From: Planctomycetaceae bacterium
GTDB lineage: Bacteria; Planctomycetota; Phycisphaerae; UBA1845; UTPLA1
Reading direction: 5' to 3'
Length of the DNA stretch: 64,000 bases
Assembly (NCBI GenBank): GCA_011525745.1
Contig: WYBU01000100.1
Span: forward strand, 1-64,000
The position numbers and the translations under genes were made by a program. Below, one piece after another: positions 7,393 through 15,390 of the stretch. The notes below the pieces were generated by a model. That model was not told the origin of the DNA and made no database searches. It worked only from the letters and a program-made list of their open reading frames with translations. Every line of letters starts with the position of its first letter. Position 1 is the stretch's first letter.

Positions 7393-8787
7393 CTACGTGA
7401 AGCGCGAACGAAGTCCACGGGAAAACATCCAGACCAGCAGTGCCAGCAACGCGAGCGCGCACCAGACGCCCGCCGGCTGACCGAGCGGATCGCCGAACAG
7501 AATTCCTGCCATCGGACCTCCGATTTCATCCCACACACCGCGCTGCGGCCAGGCCCAGGCCATGTTCAGAAACGCGGTCAGCGACACGAGCAGCCAGCCG
7601 ACGCACCATGAGACGCGCGGGACGCAGGCCCAGGCCCACAGGGCCACGGCGGGGAACAGATAGCGCTCGTGCATCTGCGTCGGCAGCAGGAAGAACGCCA
7701 GCGGCAGCACGCAGGCCGCCCAGCGCAGCACCGGCGGACGGCCGCGCCGTCGCCAGATGATCCACACAACCAACGCGGCAACGACGGCCAGGGTCATCAG
7801 GCCGATGGCGCGCGGCGTCAGGCCGGCGAGCCATGCGGTTGTGTCGCGACGGTATAGCGCCGACAGCGCATCGAGGCGCGGCTCGGTCATCGGATTGAGC
7901 AGGAACCAGGCGCTGAAACCGTTGAGATGCACGACCGGATACTTGCCGACCGCGCCCAGGAGGCTGTCCCAAATTCCGGCGGCTGCGCCAAGGAGCAGAT
8001 AGGGGCCGCAAATCAGCAGCGCCGCGGCGGCGGCGGCGGCGAAACCGCGGGTGCAGCGGCGCAGGTCGCAGCGCCACAGCAGGCAGACGGCCCACAACGG
8101 CGCGAGCAACAGGGACTGCGGCTTGGTCAGGACGGCGGCGGCGGCCCAGAAGGACATCGGCGCGGTGCGCCGTCGCGCGGCGGCGTCGAGCGAGAGCAAC
8201 ATCAGCAGCGTGTGCAGGCTGTCGACCTGGCCCCAGACCGCCGAGTCGTAGAGGACCGCCGGATTGAGGCCGTACAGCGCGGCGACGAGCACGGGCCAGC
8301 CGGGGCGCGGCCACGTCGCACCGCCGATGGCGTCCGCCTGCGACATGCGTCGGCGCAGGCAGCGCCACAAAAGCAGCATGGTCAGCAGATCGGAGGCGAC
8401 GGCGGGAAGTTTGAAGAAGCGCACCGCGTCGAGGGCGGCTTCGGTGCGCTGCTCACGGTTGAGCGCAAGGATCAGATCGCGATCGAGCGGGATGCCGGTG
8501 ACGAGGGGAAACAATCGGCCCCAACCGTTGAGGACGAGCAGGTAGAGCGGGGGATAGTTGGCCCAACGCGCCGGCGACGCGGCGGCCGGCCGAAACTCGT
8601 AGGGCTTGGCGAGTCCCTCTTCGATGGACATCCAGGACCAGGTGGCGAACTGGGCAAGGTCGGGCCAGAAGCCGGGACCGCGCAGGAGCGGCCAGCGCAG
8701 CGCCAAGGCCAGAAGCATCGCGACGGCGAGCCAGGCGGCGTCGGAGTGTCGCCACCGATCGCGGCGGCTGTCTGAAACGGACGGCAT
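7393..8787 (-). CDS. GT-C family polytopic glycosyltransferase
   Basis: A 464-residue integral membrane protein with roughly ten hydrophobic segments. It resembles the GT-C superfamily (GT39/GT87-like mannosyl- or arabinosyl-type transferases using lipid-phosphate sugars). Visible hallmarks are an acidic first periplasmic loop after the first segment (GPGFWPDLAQFATWS), NYPPLYLLVLNGWG, LYDSAVWGQVDSLHTLLML, TKPQSLLLAPL and the late motif LPTQMHERYLFPAVALW, typical of this group. It stands alone on its strand, divergent from motA. The acceptor and sugar are unknown. Confidence 0.8.
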   Translation of the reverse strand: MPSVSDSRRDRWRHSDAAWLAVAMLLALALRWPLLRGPGFWPDLAQFATWSWMSIEEGLAKPYEFRPAAASPARWANYPPLYLLVLNGWGRLFPLVTGIPLDRDLILALNREQRTEAALDAVRFFKLPAVASDLLTMLLLWRCLRRRMSQADAIGGATWPRPGWPVLVAALYGLNPAVLYDSAVWGQVDSLHTLLMLLSLDAAARRRTAPMSFWAAAAVLTKPQSLLLAPLWAVCLLWRCDLRRCTRGFAAAAAAALLICGPYLLLGAAAGIWDSLLGAVGKYPVVHLNGFSAWFLLNPMTEPRLDALSALYRRDTTAWLAGLTPRAIGLMTLAVVAALVVWIIWRRRGRPPVLRWAACVLPLAFFLLPTQMHERYLFPAVALWAWACVPRVSWCVGWLLVSLTAFLNMAWAWPQRGVWDEIGGPMAGILFGDPLGQPAGVWCALALLALLVWMFSRGLRSRFT

Positions 8788-9011
8788 CCCGTCGCTCCAT
8801 AGATGGTCGCGGTTCGGTTCAGACAGAAAAGGACTCTTGGGGCGCGTCGCACGGCGCGATTATCCGGCGGTCCGCGAACGATCGCGGTTTGCGGACGAAC
8901 GCGCGGCGCGATCGTCCGGTACGGCGCAACGATTACGTCCGACCAGCGTTGCAACTCTATCGCGCGGGCGGATGAACCGATATCCCTTCTGCATATTTGC
9001 GGGGAAGGTAC

Positions 9012-9797
9012 ATGGATCTCGCCACGGTCATAGGTCTGGCTGCGTCGCTGGGGCTGTTTTTCTGGTCGATGTACTCCGGCGCCGGCGGATTCGCGGGCCT
9101 CAGCGGCTTCTGGGACACGCCCTCGATCATCATGGTCGTGATGGGCGGGATGTTCGTCGCGCTGACCGGCGTGCGGATGCAGCGGTTCGTGGGACTTCTG
9201 CGGACGATGCGTCACGCATTATTTACCTCGGCGACCGATCCGGCGGAGGTGATCAAGAAGCTGGTGAAGCTGGCCGAGACGGCGCGGCGCGAGGGGCTGC
9301 TGTCGCTTCAGTCGGCGGTGGGATCGCTGAGCGATCCGTTTTTGTCCAACGGGATTCAGATGGTCGTCGATGGGAACAGCGCCGACGCGATCAAGGACAT
9401 GCTCGACGCCGAATTGGAATGGCTGGATCAGCGCCACGCCGAGGCGCGCGGCGTGCTCGAACTGTACGGCAAGTACACGCCGGCGATGGGCATGATCGGC
9501 ACGCTCGTGGGACTCGTGCTGATGCTGGCGAACATGGACGACGTGTCGAAGATCGGCCCCGGCATGGCGGTGGCGTTGCTGACCACGCTGTACGGGGCGG
9601 TCATTGCGAACATGATTTGTCTGCCCCTGGCCGACAAGCTGCGGTTGCGGCACGAGCAGGAGATGTACGTGCGGTCGATCATGCAGGCGGGGATTCTGGC
9701 GTTGCAGGCGGGGGACAATCCGCGGGTGCTGGAGATGAAGCTCCAAGCGTACCTGCCGCCGGCCATGCGCGCGGCGGCGGCCAAGGCGCCTGCGTAG
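9012..9797 (+). CDS. motA: Flagellar motor stator protein MotA
   Basis: A 261-residue MotA/TolQ/ExbB proton-channel protein. It has two N-terminal membrane segments (LATVIGLAASLGLFFWSMY; SIIMVVMGGMFVALTG), a cytoplasmic charged region (about 65-155) and two C-terminal segments beginning YTPAMGMIGTLVGLVLML and MAVALLTTLYGAVIANMICLPLADKL. With MotB it forms the proton-conducting stator. The ATG at 9012 follows GGGGAAGG at about 9001. motB lies 174 nt downstream, separated by a family-F repeat. No other flagellar gene is in the window, so membership in a flagellar or other motor is inferred. Confidence 0.9.
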   Translation: MDLATVIGLAASLGLFFWSMYSGAGGFAGLSGFWDTPSIIMVVMGGMFVALTGVRMQRFVGLLRTMRHALFTSATDPAEVIKKLVKLAETARREGLLSLQSAVGSLSDPFLSNGIQMVVDGNSADAIKDMLDAELEWLDQRHAEARGVLELYGKYTPAMGMIGTLVGLVLMLANMDDVSKIGPGMAVALLTTLYGAVIANMICLPLADKLRLRHEQEMYVRSIMQAGILALQAGDNPRVLEMKLQAYLPPAMRAAAAKAPA

Positions 9798-9960
9798 GCG
9801 AAAGTCGAAAGCTGAAAGTCGAAACCAGAAAGCACATGTACAGGCAACCCGTTGAACGAACTGGATTCCCGCCCGCGCGGGAATGACGGCTGTTGGCTGA
9901 CTACCGCACAGAGCTTAAAGCTTGCGGCTTAAGGCTTCAGGCTGATTCACGGCTTCTCCG
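9797..9960 (+). repeat. Family-F repeat between motA and motB
   Basis: The sequence begins immediately after the motA stop with gcgaaagtcgaaagctgaaa. It continues through gattcccgcccgcgcgggaatgacgg and ends with a gcttaaagcttgcggcttaa segment. It matches the head and hairpin of other family-F copies and splits an otherwise tight two-gene operon. Confidence 0.6.
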
Positions 9961-9971
9961 GAGCAATTCGA

Positions 9972-10790
9972 TTGGCCCGCAAGCATGTTTGTCCACCGCA
10001 GGGGGCGCCCGAGTGGGTGCTGACGTACGGCGATATGATGTCGCTGCTGCTCTGCTTTTTCATCATGCTGGCGGCGCTGGCCAATTTCGACGAGCGCGAC
10101 AAGGAGTTGATGGCGGCGATTGAGGCGATCCGCGACGCCTTCGGCGTGCCGGGTCAGGCCGGGAACATGCCGGACAATGTGGTCGATTTCAAGAGCATGA
10201 TCGCCAAGCTCCAGACGATGTACGTTCCCGAAAAGCAGAAGAGTCTGGGCGAGTCGACGGAGCCGGGCACCGAAGGCGAGTATTACCGCGTCAAGCGCAT
10301 CCGCGAGGGGCTGGAGGTTCGGCTGGGCGGGCCGGTCGCGTTCGACCGGTTCCGGGCAGTGTTGCGGCCGACGGCCGACGCCGTGCTGCGGACACTGGCG
10401 GAGCAGGTGCGAGGTCATCGCAATCGAATCGAGATTCGCGGGCACGCGACGGTGGAGCCGCTGCCGGAGGACTCGCCCTACTCGGATGACATGGACCTGG
10501 CGTATGCGCGGGCGCGTGTGGTGCGGGATCGGCTGATCGAGCTGGGAGTCGATCCGCGGGTGCTGCGCGTGTCGGCGGCGGGTGCGAACGAGCCGATTCT
10601 GACGCGTGCCTACACGCCCGACCGTCTGGCGGTGAACCGGCGCGTGGAGATCGTGGTGATGCAGGCGACGATCGACGATTTCGAGGGGTATCAGGGCGAT
10701 CCCCGCAACATGCCCGAGCAGATGCCGTGGAAGACGATTCTGGATCATGAGCCGACCGTACCGGTGGAATCCGGCAGCGGCGATGAATAG
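9972..10790 (+). CDS. motB: Flagellar motor stator protein MotB (OmpA-like peptidoglycan binding)
   Basis: A 272-residue MotB. The N-terminus CPPQGAPEWVLTYGDMMSLLL carries the proton-binding Asp (D21 from the TTG start at 9972) at the head of the single membrane helix. After a linker there is an OmpA/MotB peptidoglycan-binding domain (about 140-240) with IEIRGHATVEPLPEDSPYSDDMDLAYARA and NRRVEIVV. It anchors the stator to the cell wall. The TTG start is supported because it directly precedes the conserved ARKHVCPPQ. Coupled in function with motA. Confidence 0.92.
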   Translation: MARKHVCPPQGAPEWVLTYGDMMSLLLCFFIMLAALANFDERDKELMAAIEAIRDAFGVPGQAGNMPDNVVDFKSMIAKLQTMYVPEKQKSLGESTEPGTEGEYYRVKRIREGLEVRLGGPVAFDRFRAVLRPTADAVLRTLAEQVRGHRNRIEIRGHATVEPLPEDSPYSDDMDLAYARARVVRDRLIELGVDPRVLRVSAAGANEPILTRAYTPDRLAVNRRVEIVVMQATIDDFEGYQGDPRNMPEQMPWKTILDHEPTVPVESGSGDE

Positions 10791-10968
10791 CGCATTGGCA
10801 CATCTTGAAACTGAACCGCGACTGTAATCGCGACCCGGGCGATGGCGTGAAGAGAGCGTCGGAAATCCGAGCAAGTCTGATTCGCATTTCGAAAGCGCAC
10901 GTACACCAACGCTAACGGAACAGTCGCGGCCCGTGATCACTGCAAGGCTGGAGGCGTTCCTCGCAGTC

Positions 10969-11006
10969 CCGTCATCGTGATCCCACCGCTTCGCGGCGGG
11001 CCAGGA
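10969..11006 (+). repeat. REP-A palindrome copy 2
   Basis: The sequence cgtcatcgtgatCCCACCGC-tt-CGCGGCGGGcc matches REP-A with a variant loop. It lies in the 310-nt gap 10791-11100, which otherwise shows no gene. GGGAGG at about 11089-11094 precedes the next start. Confidence 0.7.
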
Positions 11007-11100
11007 TCCCGGCGCGCGGATTGCCGTCCGGCGCCATCCGGCCGGCGCTTGGTTTGCTTTGGTGCGGGGGAAAAGGTTACGATCACGACGGGAGGTCGAC

Positions 11101-11388
11101 ATGTCGTACCTGCTTATTCGTCGACTGGCGGTGCCCATCGCGGTTGTGATCGTGTGCATCCTCTTTCTGCCGGACTACGCGTTTTTTTCGCTGGTCGGCG
11201 CGGCCGCGCTGCTGGGCGGGTTTCTGATTCTGGAGAATTATCCCGTGCTCGGGCCGAGCCTGATGATCGGCGGCGGCGCGATGCTGATGTACGGCGGGTA
11301 CACGCTGCTTCAGCGCCGGCGGGAGCAGGATGAGGAGGCGCGCAAGACGGAGGAGGATGCGCGGCGCTGGTCGAAGTTTCGGATGTAG
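11101..11388 (+). CDS. Small membrane protein, unknown function
   Basis: A 95-residue protein with three hydrophobic stretches (RRLAVPIAVVIVCILFLP, YAFFSLVGAAALLGGFLIL, PSLMIGGGAMLMYGGYTLL). These are followed by a short charged cytoplasmic tail rich in Arg/Glu (QRRREQDEEARKTEEDARRW). A good Shine-Dalgarno (GGGAGG) sits 7 nt before the ATG at 11101, so it is probably translated. It follows motB after a REP-A element on the same strand. No family recognised. Confidence 0.7.
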   Translation: MSYLLIRRLAVPIAVVIVCILFLPDYAFFSLVGAAALLGGFLILENYPVLGPSLMIGGGAMLMYGGYTLLQRRREQDEEARKTEEDARRWSKFRM

Positions 11389-11464
11389 TTGAAACCGGGC
11401 ACGGGTGCGTGTCAGTGTTTCTTCGGACGTGGTGGGCAAGACCGGTAGGATTGCTCGAAGTCCT

Positions 11465-11500
11465 TTCATCCTGACCCCACCGCGACGCGGCGGGCCACCC
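11465..11500 (+). repeat. REP-A palindrome copy 3
   Basis: The element reads tcatccTGACCCCACCGCGACGCGG followed by CGGGCCACCC. It sits between the converging ends of the small membrane protein gene (+) and the methyltransferase gene (-), where it could also act as a transcript-end hairpin. Confidence 0.75.
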
Positions 11501-11518
11501 GGTGGCGCGGCACGCGCG

Positions 11519-12400
11519 CTACCGCGCGTGGGCGATGGCGACGATTTCATCGGCCCGTCGGCCGCGCGAAAGAACGCGCGACATCACGCTGCACAAGTCG
11601 CGATGTCGCGCCATGAAACGCCAGCGGCGCTTGCCGGTCGAGGCGTAGCGCGCCCGGGCGGCGGCGCGCCAGCGCGAGGTGCGCCGCTTGCCGACGATAC
11701 GCACGTGGGCGAAGCCGGCGCGATGCAGCGTGTCGGTCAGCGTCGCCCCCGTGAAATGCACGTAGTGACGCGGCAGGTCCCAGCCCGGCCAATCCGGACC
11801 GAACCAGTTCGCCGCCGCCGCATCGGCGTTGTCGGTCGAAACGATGATCATGCCCTCGTCGGCCAGCCGCTCGCGCAAAGCGCGCAGGGTCGTCAGCGGA
11901 TCGGGCAGACAGGCGACTACGCCCAGAAGCGTGATCACGTCGAACGTGCGATCCGACAAATCGACGCCGGGGACCGAGCCTTCGATGACCTCCAGACCGC
12001 GCGACCGGGCCGCGACGACGGCGTCGTGCGACGGTTCGACGCCGGTGACGCTCCAGCCCGCTTCGCGCCGGCGCAGCAGATACGCCCCGCTACCGCAACC
12101 GAAGTCCAGCAGGCGCATGCGGCCGATGCGCGGCAGGTCATCCCACGGATCGCGGCCGCGGCGGCGCAACGACCCGCGGCGCTGCGCGGCGTCCGGTCGG
12201 TCGGCGGCGTGCGCGGCGTAGTCGGACGGGTAATAGCGGCCGATTTCTTCGGGCGGTACGGCCGGACTGGTGTACAGCGCCGTACAGGCGCCGCAGCGCA
12301 CGATGGTGAACGTGCCGGGATGACCGAACCACACGTCGCCGGCCGACAGGAAGGGCGCCGGTCGATCGGTCAGGCACAGCGGACACGCGCGATGGAGCAT
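11519..12400 (-). CDS. Class I SAM-dependent methyltransferase with N-terminal zinc ribbon
   Basis: A 293-residue methyltransferase. The N-terminus has a CPLC...CGAC pair, probably binding zinc, then YTSPAVPPEEIGRYYPSDYAAH. This layout is typical of methyltransferases that act on sugar or polyketide substrates in surface-polysaccharide clusters. Motif I is LLDFGCGSGAYL, followed by VTGVEPSHDAV and FDVITLLGVVACLPDPLTTLRALRERLADEGMIIVSTDN. The ATG at 12400 begins directly before the ribbon. The gene is divergent from the polysaccharide deacetylase (82 nt between starts), suggesting a shared role in glycan modification. The substrate is unknown. Confidence 0.85.
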   Translation of the reverse strand: MLHRACPLCLTDRPAPFLSAGDVWFGHPGTFTIVRCGACTALYTSPAVPPEEIGRYYPSDYAAHAADRPDAAQRRGSLRRRGRDPWDDLPRIGRMRLLDFGCGSGAYLLRRREAGWSVTGVEPSHDAVVAARSRGLEVIEGSVPGVDLSDRTFDVITLLGVVACLPDPLTTLRALRERLADEGMIIVSTDNADAAAANWFGPDWPGWDLPRHYVHFTGATLTDTLHRAGFAHVRIVGKRRTSRWRAAARARYASTGKRRWRFMARHRDLCSVMSRVLSRGRRADEIVAIAHAR

Positions 12401-12482
12401 CGAGGGGATTGTCGGGGCGATGCGCGCAGGCGTCCAGAAACGGCGCGGCAGGGCGCGCGAAAAGCAAGTACGCTGGGGCGTG

Positions 12483-13298
12483 ATGCAAGCGAAACCGAAC
12501 GGGGCAGGCACGCGCGATGAATCGTGGCTGGAGCGCAGGCGGCGCCGAGCGATGGCGTGGTGGGGCGCGCGGATGCACCGCACGCCGCCGCCTGCGCGAC
12601 CGCAACTGGCGCTGTTCTGCGATTGCGAGGGGCACTTCGCGGGCGAACACGCGGCGCCGTTTGCCGACGCGGGCGTCGAGCGGCTGCTGAATCTGCTCGC
12701 ATCGCGCCATCTGCACATCACGTTTAACGTCGTGGCCGAACTGTGTCGATCGCATCGGGCGCGCATCCAGCGGATCGCGGCGGCGGGGCACGAGATCGGC
12801 TGTCACGGCTGGCGGCACGAGCGGCCGCGCGGGCTGGATCGGCGCGGGCTGGAAGAGACGCTGGCACAAGCGCGCGGTTGTTATGAATCGCTGGGATTGA
12901 GCGTGTGCGGTTTTCGCTCGCCGGAGTCGGCGTGGTCGGCGGCGCTGATGCGGGCGCTGCCGCGGCACGGGTTTGTGTGGAACGCGGAGGGCGACCGCGC
13001 GGCGGGACCGTATCGCATGGGCGCCGTCGTGCGGCTGCCGGTGACGACGGACGACTGGGACCTGGTGGACGGTTCGGCCGAGGCCGGCGCGCTGCTGGAG
13101 CGCTGGCGATTGCAGCTCGACGCGCGCGTGCGCCGAGGCGGTGTGCTGTGTATCGGCGTGCACGACTGGGTCGTGGGGCGCGACGGGGAATTCGCGCGAC
13201 GGCTGGAAGCGTGGGTGGACGAGGTTGTGCAGGGGAAGTCGGCGGAGGTTACGACTCTATGCCGGGTGGCCCACCGCGTTGCGGTGGGGTCACGATGA
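12483..13298 (+). CDS. Polysaccharide deacetylase family protein (NodB homology domain)
   Basis: A 271-residue NodB-type deacetylase, probably removing acetyl groups from a cell-surface glycan. The metal-site elements appear in order: FCDCEGHF (catalytic Asp region), FNVVAELC, the metal-binding H-x3-H-like segment AGHEIGCHGWRHE, GFRSPESAWS and the C-terminal VLCIGVHDWVVG. No signal peptide is evident, so the protein may be cytoplasmic or act on lipid-linked glycans. The final dozen residues (CRVAHRVAVGSR) are encoded by an inverted REP-A element, so the native end was probably altered by repeat insertion. Confidence 0.85.
   Translation: MQAKPNGAGTRDESWLERRRRRAMAWWGARMHRTPPPARPQLALFCDCEGHFAGEHAAPFADAGVERLLNLLASRHLHITFNVVAELCRSHRARIQRIAAAGHEIGCHGWRHERPRGLDRRGLEETLAQARGCYESLGLSVCGFRSPESAWSAALMRALPRHGFVWNAEGDRAAGPYRMGAVVRLPVTTDDWDLVDGSAEAGALLERWRLQLDARVRRGGVLCIGVHDWVVGRDGEFARRLEAWVDEVVQGKSAEVTTLCRVAHRVAVGSR
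13264..13298 (-). repeat. REP-A palindrome copy 4, inverted, upstream of the RAYT
   Basis: The element reads gggtggCCCACCGCgttGCGGTGGGgtcacgatga, the reverse complement of the copy at 14098-14132. Together they bracket the RAYT gene in inverted orientation. It also encodes the C-terminus and stop of the deacetylase. Confidence 0.85.
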
Positions 13299-13415
13299 TA
13301 GCATTCCGGCGACCCTGTTGGTCCGTACGCGCGCTCCACGCCCCGGCGTTCAACCGTCGCCCCGATCGTTGGATCGGCTTGCCGGTGAACTTTGGCCTCC
13401 GTACGCTGCCCGATC

Positions 13416-13997
13416 ATGCCCTCGCGCCTGCGTCGATTTGACGTACCCGGACACGTACACTTCTGGACAATCTCCTGTTACCGCCGGCTCCAGTTTTTTC
13501 ACGACGATGGCATGAAGCACGTGGCGGTCAGCGCCTCGCACCGCTTGCAGCAGGACTTCGGCGTGTGCCTGTTGGCGTACGTCATCATGCCGGAGCATTT
13601 GCACGTGATTCTGTATCCGCATCGCCGCCAAGGCGGGGAACTTGTGCCCATTTCCGAGTTGCTCGGCGCGTTCAAGCAGCATCTCGGATTTCACGGGAAG
13701 GAACGCTTGCGTCAGGTCTGGAGGTCGCAACGTCGACTCTGGTCCGAGCCGTTGAACCGCTGGGCGTTGGGCGAATTCGACAAGCGCGAGATCATGCATG
13801 AGCGGGGCTATGACCGGAATATCTTCAGCGAATCTGAATTCCGCGAGAAGGTCGACTACGTTCACAAGAACCCGATCACGCGGGGACTCGTACCGCGTGC
13901 GGAACTGTGGCGATGGAGCAGCTACCGCTACCACATGCTGGGCGACTCGTCGTTGATTCGTATGGACTGGAACGGTGCGTGGCCGATTCAATGGTGA
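13416..13997 (+). CDS. REP-associated tyrosine transposase (RAYT, Y1_Tnp/HUH family)
   Basis: A 193-residue single-strand transposase of the HUH class. The fold is recognised by RRFDVPGHVHFWTISCYRRLQFF, the HUH motif within YVIMPEHLHVILYP (His61 and His63), a probable nucleophile Tyr in ERGYDRNIF (Tyr132) and the family block DYVHKNPITRGLVPRAELWRWSSYRYH. RAYTs are thought to generate and spread REP palindromes. Inverted REP-A copies lie 118 nt upstream and 100 nt downstream, the arrangement expected of a REP/RAYT unit. The ATG at 13416 is preferred over a TTG 24 nt upstream. Confidence 0.93.
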   Translation: MPSRLRRFDVPGHVHFWTISCYRRLQFFHDDGMKHVAVSASHRLQQDFGVCLLAYVIMPEHLHVILYPHRRQGGELVPISELLGAFKQHLGFHGKERLRQVWRSQRRLWSEPLNRWALGEFDKREIMHERGYDRNIFSESEFREKVDYVHKNPITRGLVPRAELWRWSSYRYHMLGDSSLIRMDWNGAWPIQW

Positions 13998-14097
13998 CGT
14001 GGGTACAAGGGCCGCCGGTCAACTCGGCTTCGCGTCCACGTGACGCCGGCGCTTCGCGGTAGCCCGTGCAGTGTTCCGTGCGTTACTCGACATCCTT

Positions 14098-14132
14098 TCA
14101 TCGTGACCCCACCGCAACGCGGTGGGCCACCC
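14098..14132 (+). repeat. REP-A palindrome copy 5, downstream of the RAYT
   Basis: The element reads tcatcgtgaCCCCACCGCaacGCGGTGGGccaccc. It is an exact inverted partner of the upstream copy over the stem and the CAA/TTG loop. A further degenerate copy (gtgacgccggcgcttcgcggtagccc) lies at about 14038-14067. Confidence 0.85.
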
Positions 14133-14144
14133 GATCGAGGCCGC

Positions 14145-15134
14145 TTAACGAATGAGGTCCGCATATTGGGACAGCTCGAAGCGGAAATCGCGCAACCGGA
14201 TGCCGAAGGCTTCTTCCACCGGACGGATATCGCAAACGCTGTCTTCCTGGGACATCTGCACCTGGCCGACGTTGAAGCGCAGGCTCAGCGGCAGCAGCGG
14301 CGTGCGCATGAGGGTGCGGGCCAGCAACCTGGCCAGCGGGACGGGCTGGCCGAGCATGGGTTTGAAGCGGCAGGCGCCGGGTATCAGCTCGCGACAGGCG
14401 GCGTACAACTCTTTCCAGGTGAACGTCTGCGGTCCGCCCAGCTCATAAACGCGGCGGTACGTCTCGGGCTTGTCGATCGAGGCGACGAAGCAGTGGGCCA
14501 CGTCCTTGACGCTGACGGGCTGCACGCGGTTCTCGCCCGAACCGAAGTAGGGAATGACCGGCACGAACTGGGGTATCACGCCGAAATGCCAGACCGGGCG
14601 GAAGGTGACGAAAGTTTTCATGAGGCGCATGAACTCGCCGTCCGGCCCGTGGATGATGCTGGGGCGGAAGATGGTCCAGGCGACGCCGCTGTTGCGGACC
14701 ATTTCCTCGGCCTGCCATTTCGTGCGGTGATATTCGCTGATGGCGTCGGCGCGGGCGCCCAGGGCGGACATGAACAGGAAGCGCGCGTGGCCGGCGTTGA
14801 CGGCGGCGTTGAGCGTGTGGCGCGTGCCCTCGACGTGGATGCGCTGAAACGTCTGCTTTCGCAGGATGCGATCGAAGATGATGCCGACGAGGTGAATCGT
14901 CGCCCGCGACAGGCCGGCGGCGCGGCGCAGGGCGTCGGCGTCGTGCAGGTCGCCCTGAACGAGCGTCATCTGCGAGGGCATCACGTCGGGAACGGCGCGG
15001 CGCATGCGGACCGGATCGCGGACGAGGGCGACGACGCCGTACCCGCGGGCGATCAGTTCGCGCACGACGTAGCGGCCGACGAAGCCGCTGGCGCCGGTGA
15101 CGAGGACGGTGTCGGGGCGTGGGAAGCTGGACAT
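14145..15134 (-). CDS. NAD(P)-binding SDR / NDUFA9-like epimerase family protein
   Basis: A 329-residue extended-type short-chain dehydrogenase with an N-terminal Rossmann motif TVLVTGASGFVGRYVVREL. The atypical active region SEYHRTKWQAEEMVRNSGVAWTIFRPSIIHGP retains the YxxxK-like YHRTK. It resembles the NDUFA9/complex-I-associated and sugar-epimerase-like group that binds NAD(P) without a well-defined substrate. The downstream VQPVSVKDVAHCFVASIDKPETYRRVYELGG block is typical of that subgroup. It lies between REP-A and tRNA-Ser. The substrate is unknown. Confidence 0.85.
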   Translation of the reverse strand: MSSFPRPDTVLVTGASGFVGRYVVRELIARGYGVVALVRDPVRMRRAVPDVMPSQMTLVQGDLHDADALRRAAGLSRATIHLVGIIFDRILRKQTFQRIHVEGTRHTLNAAVNAGHARFLFMSALGARADAISEYHRTKWQAEEMVRNSGVAWTIFRPSIIHGPDGEFMRLMKTFVTFRPVWHFGVIPQFVPVIPYFGSGENRVQPVSVKDVAHCFVASIDKPETYRRVYELGGPQTFTWKELYAACRELIPGACRFKPMLGQPVPLARLLARTLMRTPLLPLSLRFNVGQVQMSQEDSVCDIRPVEEAFGIRLRDFRFELSQYADLIR

Positions 15135-15246
15135 CGGATCGTCTCCGCCGTCGCCGGGTCATGCGCCCGATGCGCAGCGCGGCGAAGGAGCGCGAAAGAG
15201 GATAGTGCAAAGCCGCGGGGCAAGTAAGGTTTCGTGAAGATGAGAA

Positions 15247-15335
15247 CGGAGCGGGTGGGATTCGAACCCACGGTACAGTGTTACCCGTACACACGCTTTC
15301 CAAGCGTGCCCCTTCAGCCGCTCGGGCACCGCTCC
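15247..15335 (-). tRNA. tRNA-Ser (GGA)
   Basis: An 89-nt class II tRNA. The acceptor GGAGCGG pairs with CCGCTCC, the anticodon stem CACGC/GCGTG encloses TTGGAAA with anticodon GGA (15299-15301 on the complement), a long variable arm follows, and the T-arm is GTGGG-TTCGAAT-CCCAC. The discriminator base is G, as for tRNA-Ser. CCA is not encoded. Confidence 0.95.
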
Positions 15336-15390
15336 GGCTGCAATCTCGTATTGTTTCCGCGCCGCCGGCGGGGTCAAGGACAAATCCATT

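Noticed and set aside
13392..13997. A classical insertion sequence around the HUH transposase
   Set aside because: There is one short RAYT gene with REP palindromes and no terminal repeats typical of IS200/IS605 or accessory tnpB.
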